Below are positions 35,458 through 45,200 of a DNA stretch of 64,000 bases, one piece after another (within the stretch, counting starts at the first letter, position 1; every line of letters begins with the position of its first letter). A program made the position numbers and the translations under genes. Source of the stretch: AV69 sp963742315. GTDB taxonomy: Bacteria > Verrucomicrobiota > Verrucomicrobiia > Chthoniobacterales > UBA10450. The notes under the pieces are model-generated. The model was not told the origin of the DNA. It was given only the letters and a program-made list of their open reading frames with translations, and ran no database searches. The stretch covers positions 7,441 through 71,440 of the forward strand of contig CAVULE010000008.1 of NCBI GenBank assembly GCA_963742315.1, written 5' to 3'.

Positions 35458-36458
35458 AAGCGTTTCAGCTCACCCGGCCGAAAGACAGCGCGCAAGCAAT
35501 TGCGACGGCGGGAAAAACGAAAACGGCGCAACAGGGAGCGGACGTCCGCTTCATCGCAGGCGGGACAACGCTGATCGATTTGATGAAGCTGAACGTCGAA
35601 CAGCCGCAAAACTTGGTCGATCTGAACCGGCTGCCGCTCGATAAAATCGAAGCGACTCCGGATGGCGGCCTAACGATCGGTGCCACGGTGCGCAATTCAG
35701 AGCTCGCCTGGCACCCGCTCGTGCGAAAGAACTACCGCGTCCTTTCCGAAGCGATCTTGAGCGGAGCAACCGTGCAGATTCGCAACATGGCGACGACTGC
35801 CGGCAACCTGTTGCAGCGGACGCGTTGCGTGTATTTCCGCGATACCGCGATGCCGTGTAATAAGCGCGAGCCTGGCTCCGGTTGCGGCGCGATCAATGGC
35901 TTCAATCGGAACCTCGCGATCCTCGGCACGAGCGAGCAATGCATCGCGACGAATCCATCCGACATGAACGTGGCCATGGCTGCGCTCGAGGCCACCGTTC
36001 ATGTCCACGGCCCGAAGGGCGAGCGCGCAATTCCGATCGGCGACTTCCACGTCCTGCCCGGCGACACGCCGCAACGCGAGACCCTGCTCGAGCCGGGCGA
36101 CTTGATCACGCACGTTACGCTTCCGCCGGCTGCGCCGGGAAATCGCTCACTCTATTTGAAACTGCGTGATCGCATGTCATACGAATTTGCGCTCGCTTCC
36201 GCGGCAGTCGTCATCACGGCGGCGAACGGAAAGATCACGCGCGCTCGAATTGCAATGGGTGGAGTTGGGACAAAGCCGTGGCGCTCGACCGAGGCCGAGG
36301 GCGAATTAACAAATCAACAAGCGACGCAAGCCGTTTTCCAGAAAGCGGCTGAGGCGGCGTTGCGCGGCGCGAAACCGCAAAGCCAAAATGGTTTTAAGGT
36401 CGAATTGGCCAAACGCTGTCTCGTCCACGCCCTGAAACTGGTGACGCAACCCGCCTAA
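35454..36458 (+). CDS. paoB: Aldehyde oxidoreductase FAD-binding subunit (PaoB-like)
   Basis: FAD subunit of 334 residues. The N-terminal FAD-binding region has FIAGGTTLIDLMKLNVEQP and the AILSGATVQIRNMATTAGNLLQ block, followed by CVYFRDTAMPCNKREPGSGC. That cysteine-rich loop corresponds to the additional [4Fe-4S] site described for E. coli PaoB and 4-hydroxybenzoyl-CoA reductase. The C-terminal CO-dehydrogenase-flavoprotein domain has LYLKLRDRMSYEFALASAAVV. The ATG at 35454 overlaps the PaoA-like stop; longer frames upstream are inside that gene. The catalytic subunit follows 14 bp later. Confidence 0.92.
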   Translation: MKAFQLTRPKDSAQAIATAGKTKTAQQGADVRFIAGGTTLIDLMKLNVEQPQNLVDLNRLPLDKIEATPDGGLTIGATVRNSELAWHPLVRKNYRVLSEAILSGATVQIRNMATTAGNLLQRTRCVYFRDTAMPCNKREPGSGCGAINGFNRNLAILGTSEQCIATNPSDMNVAMAALEATVHVHGPKGERAIPIGDFHVLPGDTPQRETLLEPGDLITHVTLPPAAPGNRSLYLKLRDRMSYEFALASAAVVITAANGKITRARIAMGGVGTKPWRSTEAEGELTNQQATQAVFQKAAEAALRGAKPQSQNGFKVELAKRCLVHALKLVTQPA

Positions 36459-36472
36459 CGAGTAATCAGACG

Positions 36473-38746
36473 ATGCCCACAACAAAGGAAGCTCCAACGA
36501 CATCGCCGATCGGTCGCGACACTCCGCGCGTCGACGGGCCGTTGAAGGTGACCGGAACAGCGCATTACGCCTCCGACTTTCACTTTCCGGGATTGTTGTA
36601 CGGTGTTCCGGTCGAGGCGACGATTGCCAATGGGAAGATCACGAAGCTCGACACCGCCGCCGCAGAGAAGATGCCCGGTGTCCGCGCGATTCTGCATCGT
36701 CAAAACATCGGAAAGATTTTCCGTTCGACTCCCGAAGGCGTGAACGGCATCTGCATCGAACGGCGTCCGCCGTTCGAGGATGATGTCGTTCGCTACTACG
36801 GTCAATACGTCGCGCTCGCGGTGGCGGACACTTTCGAGAGCGCCAAAGCTGCGGCGGACGCGGTTGTCGTTAGCTACGCGAAAGAGAAACCGAACGTCGA
36901 AGACAAGCTCACCGCCGATGATGATCCCGACGTGGTCATGACCGCCTACGGGCCGGCGAAGCGCCTGCAAAGCGAGCGCGGCGATGCGGCCGGGGCCTTT
37001 GCCAGCGCGCCGGTCAAACTCGACCAGACTTATGTCACACCGGCCGAGACGCACGTTCCCATCGAGCTGCAGGGAACAACCGCGATGTGGAACGGCGATA
37101 AGCTCACGATCTACGAGGAATCGCAAGCGGTCTTCAACATGCGCGGTGTCCTCGCGCAAATGTTTGGTTTGCCTAACGAGAACGTGCGCGTCATCACCAA
37201 GTTTGTCGGCTCAGGTTTCGGCAGCAAACTTTGGCCGTGGACACACTGCCCGCTGGCGGTGGCGGCGGCGCGACAGTTAGGCAAACCGGTTAAGCTCGTG
37301 CTTAGCCGGAAGATGACGTTCCAGAGTGCCGGTCATCGCGCCCGCACCCAGCAGCGCGTGCGGCTAGGCGCCACACCGGAAGGCAAGCTCGTCTCGCTCG
37401 ATCACGACTACGTCTGTCACCGCTCGATGCTCGAGGAGTACCAGGAGAATTGCGGTGAAGCGACGGCGTTCCATTACAGCACGCCAAACCTGCGGGTGCA
37501 TTTCGGATGGGCCCGACGCAACATTGGCACACCGTCGGATATGCGCGGCCCGGGTGCGGTGCCCGGACTTTACGCGACTGAGTCGGCGATGAACGAACTG
37601 GCCGATCAGCTCAAGATGGATCCCGTTCAGTTGCGTATCCTGAATGAGCCGAAGATCGATGAGGGCGAAGGCATTCCTTTTTCATCCCGGCATTATATCG
37701 AGGCCTTGCAGCTCGGCGCGGAGAAGTTCGGCTGGTCAAAGCGGAATCCTGACGTCGGTTCGATGAAACGCGACGGCCTTACGCTTGGCTGGGGAGTAGG
37801 TGGGGCGGCATGGATCGCGACGCGAGATTCCGCCGCGGCCAATGTGGAGTTGCGCGATGATGGCACCGCCCGCGTCGCTTGCGGCGCGCAGGACATCGGC
37901 ACTGGCACCTACACAGTTCTTGCCCTGCTTACTTCGGAGAAAACCGGTTTGGCAGTCGAGAAAGTCGAAGTGGTGCTCGGCGATACAGAGCTTCCGCTTG
38001 GCCCAGTCTCAGGTGGTTCGTGGGCGACGGCATCTGTCGTTCCCGCTGTTTTTGCCGCGGCGGATAACGCGATCAATTCGTTATTGCAGGTCGCGACTGG
38101 AACGCCGGGATCGCCATTCCAAAACCGCAAGCCGGATGACTTGGCCTTCCAAGGCGGACGCGTCTTTGTGAAAGCGGATGGACCTGGCGGAGGCGTTCCA
38201 TTCGCGGACCTATTGAAACGTGCCAACCTTCGTCTCATCAGCGGTAGCGGCAGATCGGAAGGGATTTTCGGGAGCAAAGAGAAGCCGAAGTTCTCCATGC
38301 ACTCATTCGGATGTCACTTCGCCGAAGTCACCTGGCAGCCTGAAATCGCGCGACTGCGTGTCAATCGCGTCGTCACTGTGATCGACGCAGGCCGCATCAT
38401 CAATCCGCTCGCGGGCCGCAACCAAATCGAAGGCGCGGTCGTAATGGGAATCGGTATGGCAATGCTGGAGCACACCGCTTACGACCCGCAAAACGGTGCG
38501 CCGATTAATTCGAATCTGGCCGATTACGTCGTAGCTGTGAACGCGGACATGCCGAAGCTCGATGTGCACTTCCTCGATTATCCCGACCTTGAGCTCAACG
38601 CACTCGGCGCGCGTGGCATCGGCGAAATCGGTCTCGCAGGCATCGCTGCTGCGATCACGGCCGCGACTTATCACGCCACTGGAGTTCGTGTGCGCGAATT
38701 GCCAATCAAGATTGAAGATCTGCTGACGTCTACCGTTTTGAGTTAA
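36473..38746 (+). CDS. paoC: Aldehyde oxidoreductase molybdenum-binding subunit (PaoC-like)
   Basis: Catalytic subunit of the xanthine-oxidase family, 757 residues. It contains PRVDGPLKVTGTAHYASDF at the start, the pterin/active-site segments FVGSGFGSKLWPW and DMRGPGAVPGLYATESAMNEL, and the catalytic glutamate in GARGIGEIGLAGI near the C-terminus. PaoABC oxidises aromatic and other aldehydes to acids in the periplasm and is thought to detoxify them; the complex is carried through the Tat pathway by the signal on the small subunit. The next gene (XdhC-type) begins 3 bp after the stop, completing a full paoABCD-like set. Confidence 0.93.
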   Translation: MPTTKEAPTTSPIGRDTPRVDGPLKVTGTAHYASDFHFPGLLYGVPVEATIANGKITKLDTAAAEKMPGVRAILHRQNIGKIFRSTPEGVNGICIERRPPFEDDVVRYYGQYVALAVADTFESAKAAADAVVVSYAKEKPNVEDKLTADDDPDVVMTAYGPAKRLQSERGDAAGAFASAPVKLDQTYVTPAETHVPIELQGTTAMWNGDKLTIYEESQAVFNMRGVLAQMFGLPNENVRVITKFVGSGFGSKLWPWTHCPLAVAAARQLGKPVKLVLSRKMTFQSAGHRARTQQRVRLGATPEGKLVSLDHDYVCHRSMLEEYQENCGEATAFHYSTPNLRVHFGWARRNIGTPSDMRGPGAVPGLYATESAMNELADQLKMDPVQLRILNEPKIDEGEGIPFSSRHYIEALQLGAEKFGWSKRNPDVGSMKRDGLTLGWGVGGAAWIATRDSAAANVELRDDGTARVACGAQDIGTGTYTVLALLTSEKTGLAVEKVEVVLGDTELPLGPVSGGSWATASVVPAVFAAADNAINSLLQVATGTPGSPFQNRKPDDLAFQGGRVFVKADGPGGGVPFADLLKRANLRLISGSGRSEGIFGSKEKPKFSMHSFGCHFAEVTWQPEIARLRVNRVVTVIDAGRIINPLAGRNQIEGAVVMGIGMAMLEHTAYDPQNGAPINSNLADYVVAVNADMPKLDVHFLDYPDLELNALGARGIGEIGLAGIAAAITAATYHATGVRVRELPIKIEDLLTSTVLS

Positions 38747-38749
38747 CCG

Positions 38750-39694
38750 ATGAAAGAATTGCAGCAGATCATCCAGCGGGTCGCCGACAATCCAACTCGT
38801 TCGTGGGCGCTTGCCACGCTCGTTCAAACCGAAGGATCGACATATCGAAAACCGGGCGCGCGGTTGCTAATCGATTCGGATGGTGCAACTCTCGGTGTTC
38901 TAAGCGGCGGCTGTTTGGAAGAGGAGGTCGGTCGGCTCGGACAAAAGGTGATCACTAACGGTACGCCGATGTTGCTCTCGTTTGATACGAAACGACTCTA
39001 CGGATGCGATGGCCAGTTGAAGATTCTGATCGAGCCGCTGCCGGCGGCAGAACCGTATGGCAATCTCATTACCAAAGTTGGGCGATTGCTGAAGGATCGA
39101 GAGGTCTGTCGCGTTCGAACATGCTTTGAAGGCGACATGCTCGGTTCCGAGTTACTGCCTCCTGATGCGCTTCTGGCCGAGCGGCGCGGTACCTTAATAG
39201 ATACGGTGCCGCTTCCGATCCGCCTTTTACTCTTCGGCACCGGACCCGAGATCGAGCCGATCACGCAGCTCGCTGGAAATCTGGGCTGGGTTATCGAGTG
39301 TTTCGGTCACCCATCGGAACTGGCGGCAGATTTTCGTCCGGACGCGCAAACCGCGGCGTTAGTCATGAATCACAACTTCGGTCGCGATCTGCTGGCGCTC
39401 GATCGTCTCTTGCCCCTCTCACTTCGATATGTCGGATTGCTGGGACCACGAAAACGTTACGCTGAAATATTGGCGCGACTGAGCGAATATCGACCGCTTG
39501 ATTTCGAAGCCGGGACCAGAAACCTGTACGCTCCCGCGGGACTCGATATCGGCAGCGAGGCCCCCGAAGAAATCGCGCTGGCAATCGCGTCCGAGGTCGC
39601 CGCGGTCCTTTCCAGTCGCCACGGCGGTTTCTTGCGCGCGCGCAAGAGTGATGTTCACGCAACCATCGCCGCGGCAGGCGGAGAAGCCGCTTAG
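38750..39694 (+). CDS. XdhC-family molybdenum cofactor maturation protein (PaoD/XdhC-like)
   Basis: The 314-residue cytoplasmic chaperone has an N-terminal XdhC/CoxI domain (WALATLVQTEGSTYRKPGARLLI, GGCLEEEVGRLGQKV) and a Rossmann-like C-terminal domain (LLLFGTGPEIEPITQLAGNLGW ... LRYVGLLGPRKRYAEIL). Such proteins bind the molybdenum cofactor, promote its modification and insert it into xanthine-oxidase-type enzymes. It follows paoC-like after 3 bp, so its client is evident. In the 227 bp after it no complete gene is seen; a 38-codon minus-strand frame (39691-39804) may be a gene remnant. Confidence 0.9.
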   Translation: MKELQQIIQRVADNPTRSWALATLVQTEGSTYRKPGARLLIDSDGATLGVLSGGCLEEEVGRLGQKVITNGTPMLLSFDTKRLYGCDGQLKILIEPLPAAEPYGNLITKVGRLLKDREVCRVRTCFEGDMLGSELLPPDALLAERRGTLIDTVPLPIRLLLFGTGPEIEPITQLAGNLGWVIECFGHPSELAADFRPDAQTAALVMNHNFGRDLLALDRLLPLSLRYVGLLGPRKRYAEILARLSEYRPLDFEAGTRNLYAPAGLDIGSEAPEEIALAIASEVAAVLSSRHGGFLRARKSDVHATIAAAGGEAA

Positions 39695-39819
39695 TTCAAC
39701 TCCGCGCCTTTGGCCGCGTCCGAGTCAGCCATCGCTTGCAGCCGTGCGAAATGGTCCGGTGTGTCCCTCTGACCGCCAAACTGAAGTATGCCCTTGTTCT
39801 GATCTTAGTCGCCCCGCCT

Positions 39820-39833
39820 CTATCTCCAAAGAG
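39820..39833 (+). promoter_or_regulatory. Recurring leader element CTATCTC-CAAA-GAG
   Basis: CTATCTCCAAAGAG, continuing GAGAGCCC, is nearly the same as the copies at 30795 and 41162. Its GAG ends 89 nt before the ATG of the secreted alpha/beta hydrolase at 39922. CTC and GAG can pair around a CAAA loop. Confidence 0.5.
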
Positions 39834-39921
39834 AGAGCCCATATTCCCCCATACGCGATACAAAAAAATCCGACAGCCACGCCATAGTAGGAAATACGCA
39901 ACACGCTAGCTTACGGACAAC

Positions 39922-40722
39922 ATGCATGCTCAAAAATGTAGCGCGGCGGTGTGGCGGGGAACTTTTCAGTTCCTTTGCATTGCCTTACTGCTGCTGAACG
40001 GCCGAACACTCTCAGCGCAGACCCAACAGCCTAGCGTTCGAAATATTGTTCTGGTTCACGGTGCCTGGGCCGATGGTTCCGGCTGGAAAGGCGTTTACGA
40101 CATTCTCGTTAAGGATGGTTACAATGTCAGCATCGTCCAAGAGCCGGAGACGTCTTTTAAAGAAGATGTCGCCGCGACCAAGCGGATTATTGCTCAACAA
40201 GATGGACCGTGCATTCTCGTCGCGCACAGCTACGGAGGAGCGGTAATTACTGAAGCCGGGACGGATCCGTCAGTTGCCGGGTTGGTCTATGTCGCGGCCC
40301 ACATGCCGGATGCCGGGGAGAATGAGGCTGACGATGGAAAGCGATTCCCGAGTGATCTCAGCAAGTCGACTGCGATAAAGAAGACCGCAGACGGTTTCAC
40401 TTACCTCGATCCCGCCCAGTTTCATGAGTACTTCGCAGCCGACCTTTCTGCTGAGCAGGCTGCTTTCATGGCGCGCTCGCAGGTGCTTAACCTGGCTGAC
40501 AATTTCAAAGCAGTCATCACCACAGCGGCGTGGAGAAGCAAACCGAGCTGGATGTTGGTAGCGACAAAGGACAGGACCATCAATCCGGACCTCGAACGGT
40601 GGTACGCCGAACGAGCCAAAAGCCACAAGGTTGAAGTAGAAGGAGCGAGTCACTCGGTCTACGTCTCCAGGCCGAAGGAGGTCGCAGCTCTAATCGAAGA
40701 AGCTGCATCGCACGCCCGGTAG
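39922..40722 (+). CDS. Secreted alpha/beta hydrolase
   Basis: The 266-residue protein has a signal peptide (FQFLCIALLLLNGRTLSAQ) and a compact alpha/beta hydrolase fold. The oxyanion strand IVLVHGAWADGSGW, the nucleophile elbow VAHSYGGAV (Ser in A-H-S-Y-G), an acid in ATKDRTINPD and the catalytic His in EGASHSVYVSRP complete the triad. It resembles the EstC/salicylate-esterase-like group of uncharacterised hydrolases, often found with reactive-compound stress genes. A single-gene unit behind a leader element is likely, since the sequence after it is a decayed gene. Confidence 0.87.
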   Translation: MHAQKCSAAVWRGTFQFLCIALLLLNGRTLSAQTQQPSVRNIVLVHGAWADGSGWKGVYDILVKDGYNVSIVQEPETSFKEDVAATKRIIAQQDGPCILVAHSYGGAVITEAGTDPSVAGLVYVAAHMPDAGENEADDGKRFPSDLSKSTAIKKTADGFTYLDPAQFHEYFAADLSAEQAAFMARSQVLNLADNFKAVITTAAWRSKPSWMLVATKDRTINPDLERWYAERAKSHKVEVEGASHSVYVSRPKEVAALIEEAASHAR

Positions 40723-40743
40723 AAAATCCGAACCATTCCATAA

Positions 40744-41035
40744 CCATAAATCGCAGGACATTCATCACGACAAGTACCGCCGCCGCTGTTCGTCTCGCAA
40801 GCAACCCGATTTCAGCTGCCGGCTCGTCATCTCTTTCTATGCAATTCGATCGCGTGTTGTTCGAGACAGCTTTACCGGACATTTCACCGGCAGCTTCAAA
40901 GATCTGAAAGACGACGGTCGCGAGATTAGCTTTCGCGCAGTTGACATCTATCGCGTGCAAGACGGACAAATCTCCGACAACTGGCATCTGGAGGACAACC
41001 TCTCTTTGATGCAACAATTGGGCGTAACACCCTGA
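40744..41035 (+). pseudogene. Decayed SnoaL-like ester cyclase gene
   Basis: Two fragments of one family lie in different frames. The first, from 40748, reads INRRTFITTSTAAAVRLASN, a Tat-like signal peptide whose initiator is ATA instead of ATG. The second (frame ending at TGA 41035) reads RDSFTGHFTGSFKDL and REISFRAVDIYRVQDGQISD, then LEDNLSLMQQLGVTP, the C-terminal half of SnoaL-like polyketide/ester cyclases. The middle of the domain (about 60-70 residues) is missing and the frames do not join, so this is an internally deleted pseudogene. Homologues are usually secreted proteins of about 150-170 residues. Confidence 0.72.
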
Positions 41036-41161
41036 AAGCGAACTAGGAATCCCTTCGTTCATGGTCGCCAGTAGTTGAAGATATTCGGCGATTAGCTCCG
41101 GACCCGTGAATTGTCAGGGCGGAGATCACGTCTTCCGGGGAACACTCATCTGTAGCTCACG

Positions 41162-41175
41162 CTACCTCGAAAGAG
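41162..41175 (+). promoter_or_regulatory. Recurring leader element CTACCTC-GAAA-GAG
   Basis: CTACCTCGAAAGAG, continuing AGAACCC, is preceded by a small hairpin GTAGC-TCAC-GCTAC (41152-41165) that partly overlaps it. The GAG ends 86 nt before the ATG of the receiver-domain gene at 41261, the first gene of the large efflux region. Confidence 0.5.
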
Positions 41176-41260
41176 AGAACCCGCGTTCACTCATCAGTCT
41201 AACTTCTAAATCTGTCGGACGCGCAATAGCGATGCAGCGCCTAGGGGCGGACGTTCGAGC

Positions 41261-41740
41261 ATGAGCAGTGTAACCGACGCCGACTTCCTTCGTCGCAATC
41301 CCGAAGCTGGTTCATCTTGGTTGAGTTTCATGGGTCGGCCGTCGTTCAACGGAGCGCGACGTATCCTCGTGGTTGATAACGACTTTGCCACAACTCGGCT
41401 GATTAAGATCCTTCTGGAAAAGAAAAGTAATTATTATGTGCTGACGGAAAACGATGCGGCCAAGGCGCATCAGACTGCGCGCGATTTTCGGCCCGACCTG
41501 ATCTTGCTCGACATAGTTATGCCGGAGATCGACGGGGGCGAGGTAGCAGCACGACTCCGGAATGACCCTGAGTTGTGCCGGACGCCGATTATCTTTCTCA
41601 CTGCCTTAGTGACCGAAGCGGAGGCAAAGAGTGGCCTCGAAATCGACGGCCACTCATTCCTGGCAAAGCCAATCAACATTTCCGAGCTGGTTGGCGCGAT
41701 CGAGCAGCATTTACCGCACGCACGAAAGGGGCCTAACTAG
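41261..41740 (+). CDS. Receiver-domain-only response regulator
   Basis: A 159-residue single-domain response regulator (CheY-like fold) with a ~32-residue N-terminal extension. Signature residues: acidic pair in ILVVDNDFATTRL (D-N-D), phosphoacceptor Asp in DLILLDIVMPEIDGGE, Thr in IIFLTALV and the Lys in FLAKPINISELVGAI. No output domain is present, so it must act by protein interaction or phosphorelay. No kinase is next to it. It is the first gene after a leader element and lies 2 bp before the small secreted protein, heading an efflux operon. Confidence 0.88.
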   Translation: MSSVTDADFLRRNPEAGSSWLSFMGRPSFNGARRILVVDNDFATTRLIKILLEKKSNYYVLTENDAAKAHQTARDFRPDLILLDIVMPEIDGGEVAARLRNDPELCRTPIIFLTALVTEAEAKSGLEIDGHSFLAKPINISELVGAIEQHLPHARKGPN

Positions 41741-41742
41741 AA

Positions 41743-42066
41743 ATGAAGACGAGCATGCCTACTATCGTCTTTGTTGCCGCGCTGGTCGCCTGCGATCAAT
41801 TGTCAGCAGCTACTTCGCAACGCGCCAGTTCGCACAGCACGACTTTAGTGCAGAGACGACATTCGGTGCAAAGTCATCGACCGGCCGCCGAAGCCGGGCC
41901 TCAAGTCACCGGTGTCATTGCGCGGGCGATTCGAAGCGGGAATCCGCTGCAGATGCTGAATCCATTGGCGCCGGCGAAATACGGCACTGCCGAAGAAAAC
42001 GTTCTGCTGGATCCGGACAGGCCAGGAAAGTGGGACGGCATCAAGCTTCTGGGGATCTCATTCTAA
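41743..42066 (+). CDS. Small secreted hypothetical protein
   Basis: The 107-residue protein has an N-terminal signal peptide (TIVFVAALVACDQLSAATS) and no family recognised. The mature part has a Ser/His/Arg-rich stretch (SQRASSHSTTLVQRRHSVQS), then TGVIARAIRSGNPLQMLNPLAPAKYG and a C-terminal tail ending KWDGIKLLGISF. It follows the receiver gene after 2 bp, so coexpression is likely. The next gene, an RND permease, starts 167 bp later. It may be a periplasmic accessory protein; function unknown. Confidence 0.7.
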   Translation: MKTSMPTIVFVAALVACDQLSAATSQRASSHSTTLVQRRHSVQSHRPAAEAGPQVTGVIARAIRSGNPLQMLNPLAPAKYGTAEENVLLDPDRPGKWDGIKLLGISF

Positions 42067-42233
42067 TTTCCCGCAACCGTGAGCAGATCCAGTTACAGAT
42101 CCGACCGACCATCTCCCAGAAGAGGCATTGGTGACGAGTCCATAGGAGTCAGGGATAAATCCTTCGCATGCGCAGTGGCCGAGCTAGGCACTGGGATAGT
42201 AGGGTTCGCAAGTTAAACAAAAAAACTCATGCC

Positions 42234-45200
42234 ATGTGGATAATTCGCCTAGCCCTTAAAAGACCTTACACATTCGTGGTCGCAGCGTTGCTGCTACTAC
42301 TGATGTCGCCGCTCGTTGTGACTCGAACGCCAACCGACATTCTGCCAGCGATTAATATTCCGGTTGTCAGCGTTGTTTGGAGCTACACCGGCCTGACCGC
42401 TACCGATATCGAGCAACGAATGGTCTACACCGAGGAGCGTGCCCTTACCACGACCGTCAACAACATCGAGCATATCGAGTCAAATTCTTATGACGGTGTC
42501 GCCGTAATTAAAATTTTCTTTCAACCGGGCGTCACCATCTCACAGGCCGTCGCCCAGGTAACAGCTATCTCGCAGACAATCCTGAGACAGCTTCCACCGG
42601 GGACGACTCCACCTTTGATCCTGCAATACAACGCCTCGAGTGTTCCGGTTCTGCAATACGGCGTCGGTGGTGAAGGGCTTAATGAACAACAGGCTTTCGA
42701 CATTGCCTTCACGCAGCTCCGTGTGGGATTAATCACCGTTCCGGGTGTCGGCATTCCATATCCTTTTGGCGGCAAGCAACGCCAGGTCCAGGTAGATCTC
42801 GATTTGCGGAAGCTCCAGGAGAAGAACCTCAGTCAAATGGATGTTCTGAACGCGTTTAACTCGCAGGCGCTGGTTTTTCCCAGCGGCACTGTGAAATTCG
42901 GGACGAAACAATATCCGATCGACATCAATACGTTTCCGCTTCGAATCGACGCGCTCAACGATCTTCCGATCAAGACCGAGAACGGCGCGTTGATCCGGCT
43001 GGCTGATGTGGGGCAAGTGCGGGACGGCTCCGATCCGCAACAGAACGTCGTCCGGCTGGACGGCGTGCGCAGCGTACTAATGAGCATACTTAAGACTGGA
43101 AACGCTTCCACGATTGCCATCGTCGATGGAGTCAAACAGATGATGCCTAACCTGTTACAGACAGTCAGCAGCAACGTGCGAGTAAAAGAGTTTGGCGACC
43201 AATCACTCTTCGTCCGGGCAGCTATCAGTGGGGTAGTCAGAGAAGGCGTAATCGCCGCTTGCTTGACCGCTTTGATGATCCTGTTGTTCCTGGGCTCATG
43301 GAGAAGCACGCTGATTGTTGCCGTATCGATTCCACTTTCGGTGCTTGCTTCCCTCGCCGCTTTAAGCGCGTTGGGAGAGACCATCAACCTCATGACACTT
43401 GGTGGCCTTGCGCTGGCTGTGGGTATTCTTGTGGATGATGCGACAGTGACAATCGAGAACATCGAGCGCCATAGCCAAGCGGGAGAAGAGTTGGAGCCCG
43501 CGATCATGATCGGCGCAGGCGAGATCGCACTGCCTGCGCTCGTGTCCAGTCTTTGCATCTGCATCGTTTTTATTCCGATGTTCTTTCTTTCGGGCGTCGC
43601 TCGCTTCCTTTTCGTACCGTTTGCCGAGGCAGTTGTGTTCGCGGTTCTGGCGTCGTACATCCTATCAAGAACCCTCGTGCCGACGCTGGTGATGTGGTTT
43701 GAGCGAAACCACGAAAGACTTCACAAGACTCAAGGCGCCGCAGTCTTGCTTCGACCATTCATAGCTCTACAGCGGGGATTCGAACGTATGTTTGACCGAT
43801 TCCGCACGGCCTATCGCAACTTGTTAGGGACAGTCCTTAATCATCGCGGTAGTTTCGCGGTAGTTTTTCTTAGCTTTGCTGCCGGCTCATGGCTGCTCCT
43901 TCCGTTTCTCGGCCAGGACTTCTTCCCGTCCGTGGACGCCGGCATCTTTCGGCTCCACGTGCGCGCGGCTACGGGCACTCGCATTGAAGAAACGGCTAAA
44001 CTCGTGGACGAAGTCGAAAAAGCAATCAGAAAACAGATCCCTGCCAATGAGCTTCAGGGCATCATCGATAACATCGGTCTTCCGATTTCGGGCATAAATC
44101 TCTCATACAACGACAGCGGCGTGAGTGGACCCGCCGATGGAGACATCACTGTCGCTCTGCAAACGAACCACAAGCCTACGGACGAGTATGTAAGGCAACT
44201 GCGACTTGGCCTTCACCGACAGTTTCCGGGCGCGACCTTCTACTTTCTTCCGGCGGATATTACAACCGAGACGATTAACTTCGGGTTACCTGCGCCGTTT
44301 GACATTCAAGTTTCAGGCCGAAATCTGGCGGCCGATCAAAAAGTCGCGCACGACCTGGCCAAGAAGATTGGTCAGGTCCACGGCGCGGTCGATATTCGGA
44401 TTCAGCAACCGGATGACTATCAGCGGTTCATGTTCTCCGTAGACCGTACGAGAGCTTCAGGCATGGGTTTGACCGAACAACAGGTAGCTTCCTCAGTCCT
44501 GCTAAGCCTAAGTGGCAGCGAACAGGTGCAGCCGGTGTACTGGCTCGATAGGAGCAACGGCGTTGAGTACCTGGTTAATATTCGCACGCCGGAGTACCGA
44601 CTGGAATCGCTGTCACAATTGCAGTCGCTGCCGATAACTGCCCCGACGACACCTGGCATGGCCAATGGCCAGGTGCTTACCAACATTGCCTCAGTTTCAC
44701 GCACCAGCAGCCAGCCGATTTACTCGCACTACAATGTCATCCCGGTCGTCGATATTTATGGCGGCGTCGCCAATCGCGATCTCGGCGGCGTCTTGCGGGA
44801 TATCAAGCCAATCATTGCAGACGCGCGCAAGAATTTGCCTCGCGGAGTTTTTATCACCACCCGCGGTCAAGCTTTAACCATGAGCTCCAGCTTTACCGGC
44901 TTGGCACTCGGTCTGGTCATGTCGATCGCACTGATATACTTGCTCCTTGTGGTTAATTTCCAGAGCTGGCTCGATCCGTTCATCATCTTAACAGCTCTCA
45001 GTGGGGCGCTCGCCGGAGTAATCTGGGGTCTGCACATAACAAGCACTACCTTAAGCGTGCCCGCATTAATGGGCGCGATCATGTGTATGGGTGTAGCAAC
45101 GGCTAACTCAGTGCTTGTTGTCACCTTTGCCCGACAACGTCTCGCCGACGGCATGGACTCGGTCCGCGCGGCATGGGAGGCGGGCAGCACACGATTGCGG

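Noticed and set aside
39691..39804. 38-codon minus-strand frame ending DSDAAKGAELN after the XdhC-like gene
   Set aside because: Looks protein-like and may be a remnant, but it has no start and no family could be recognised.
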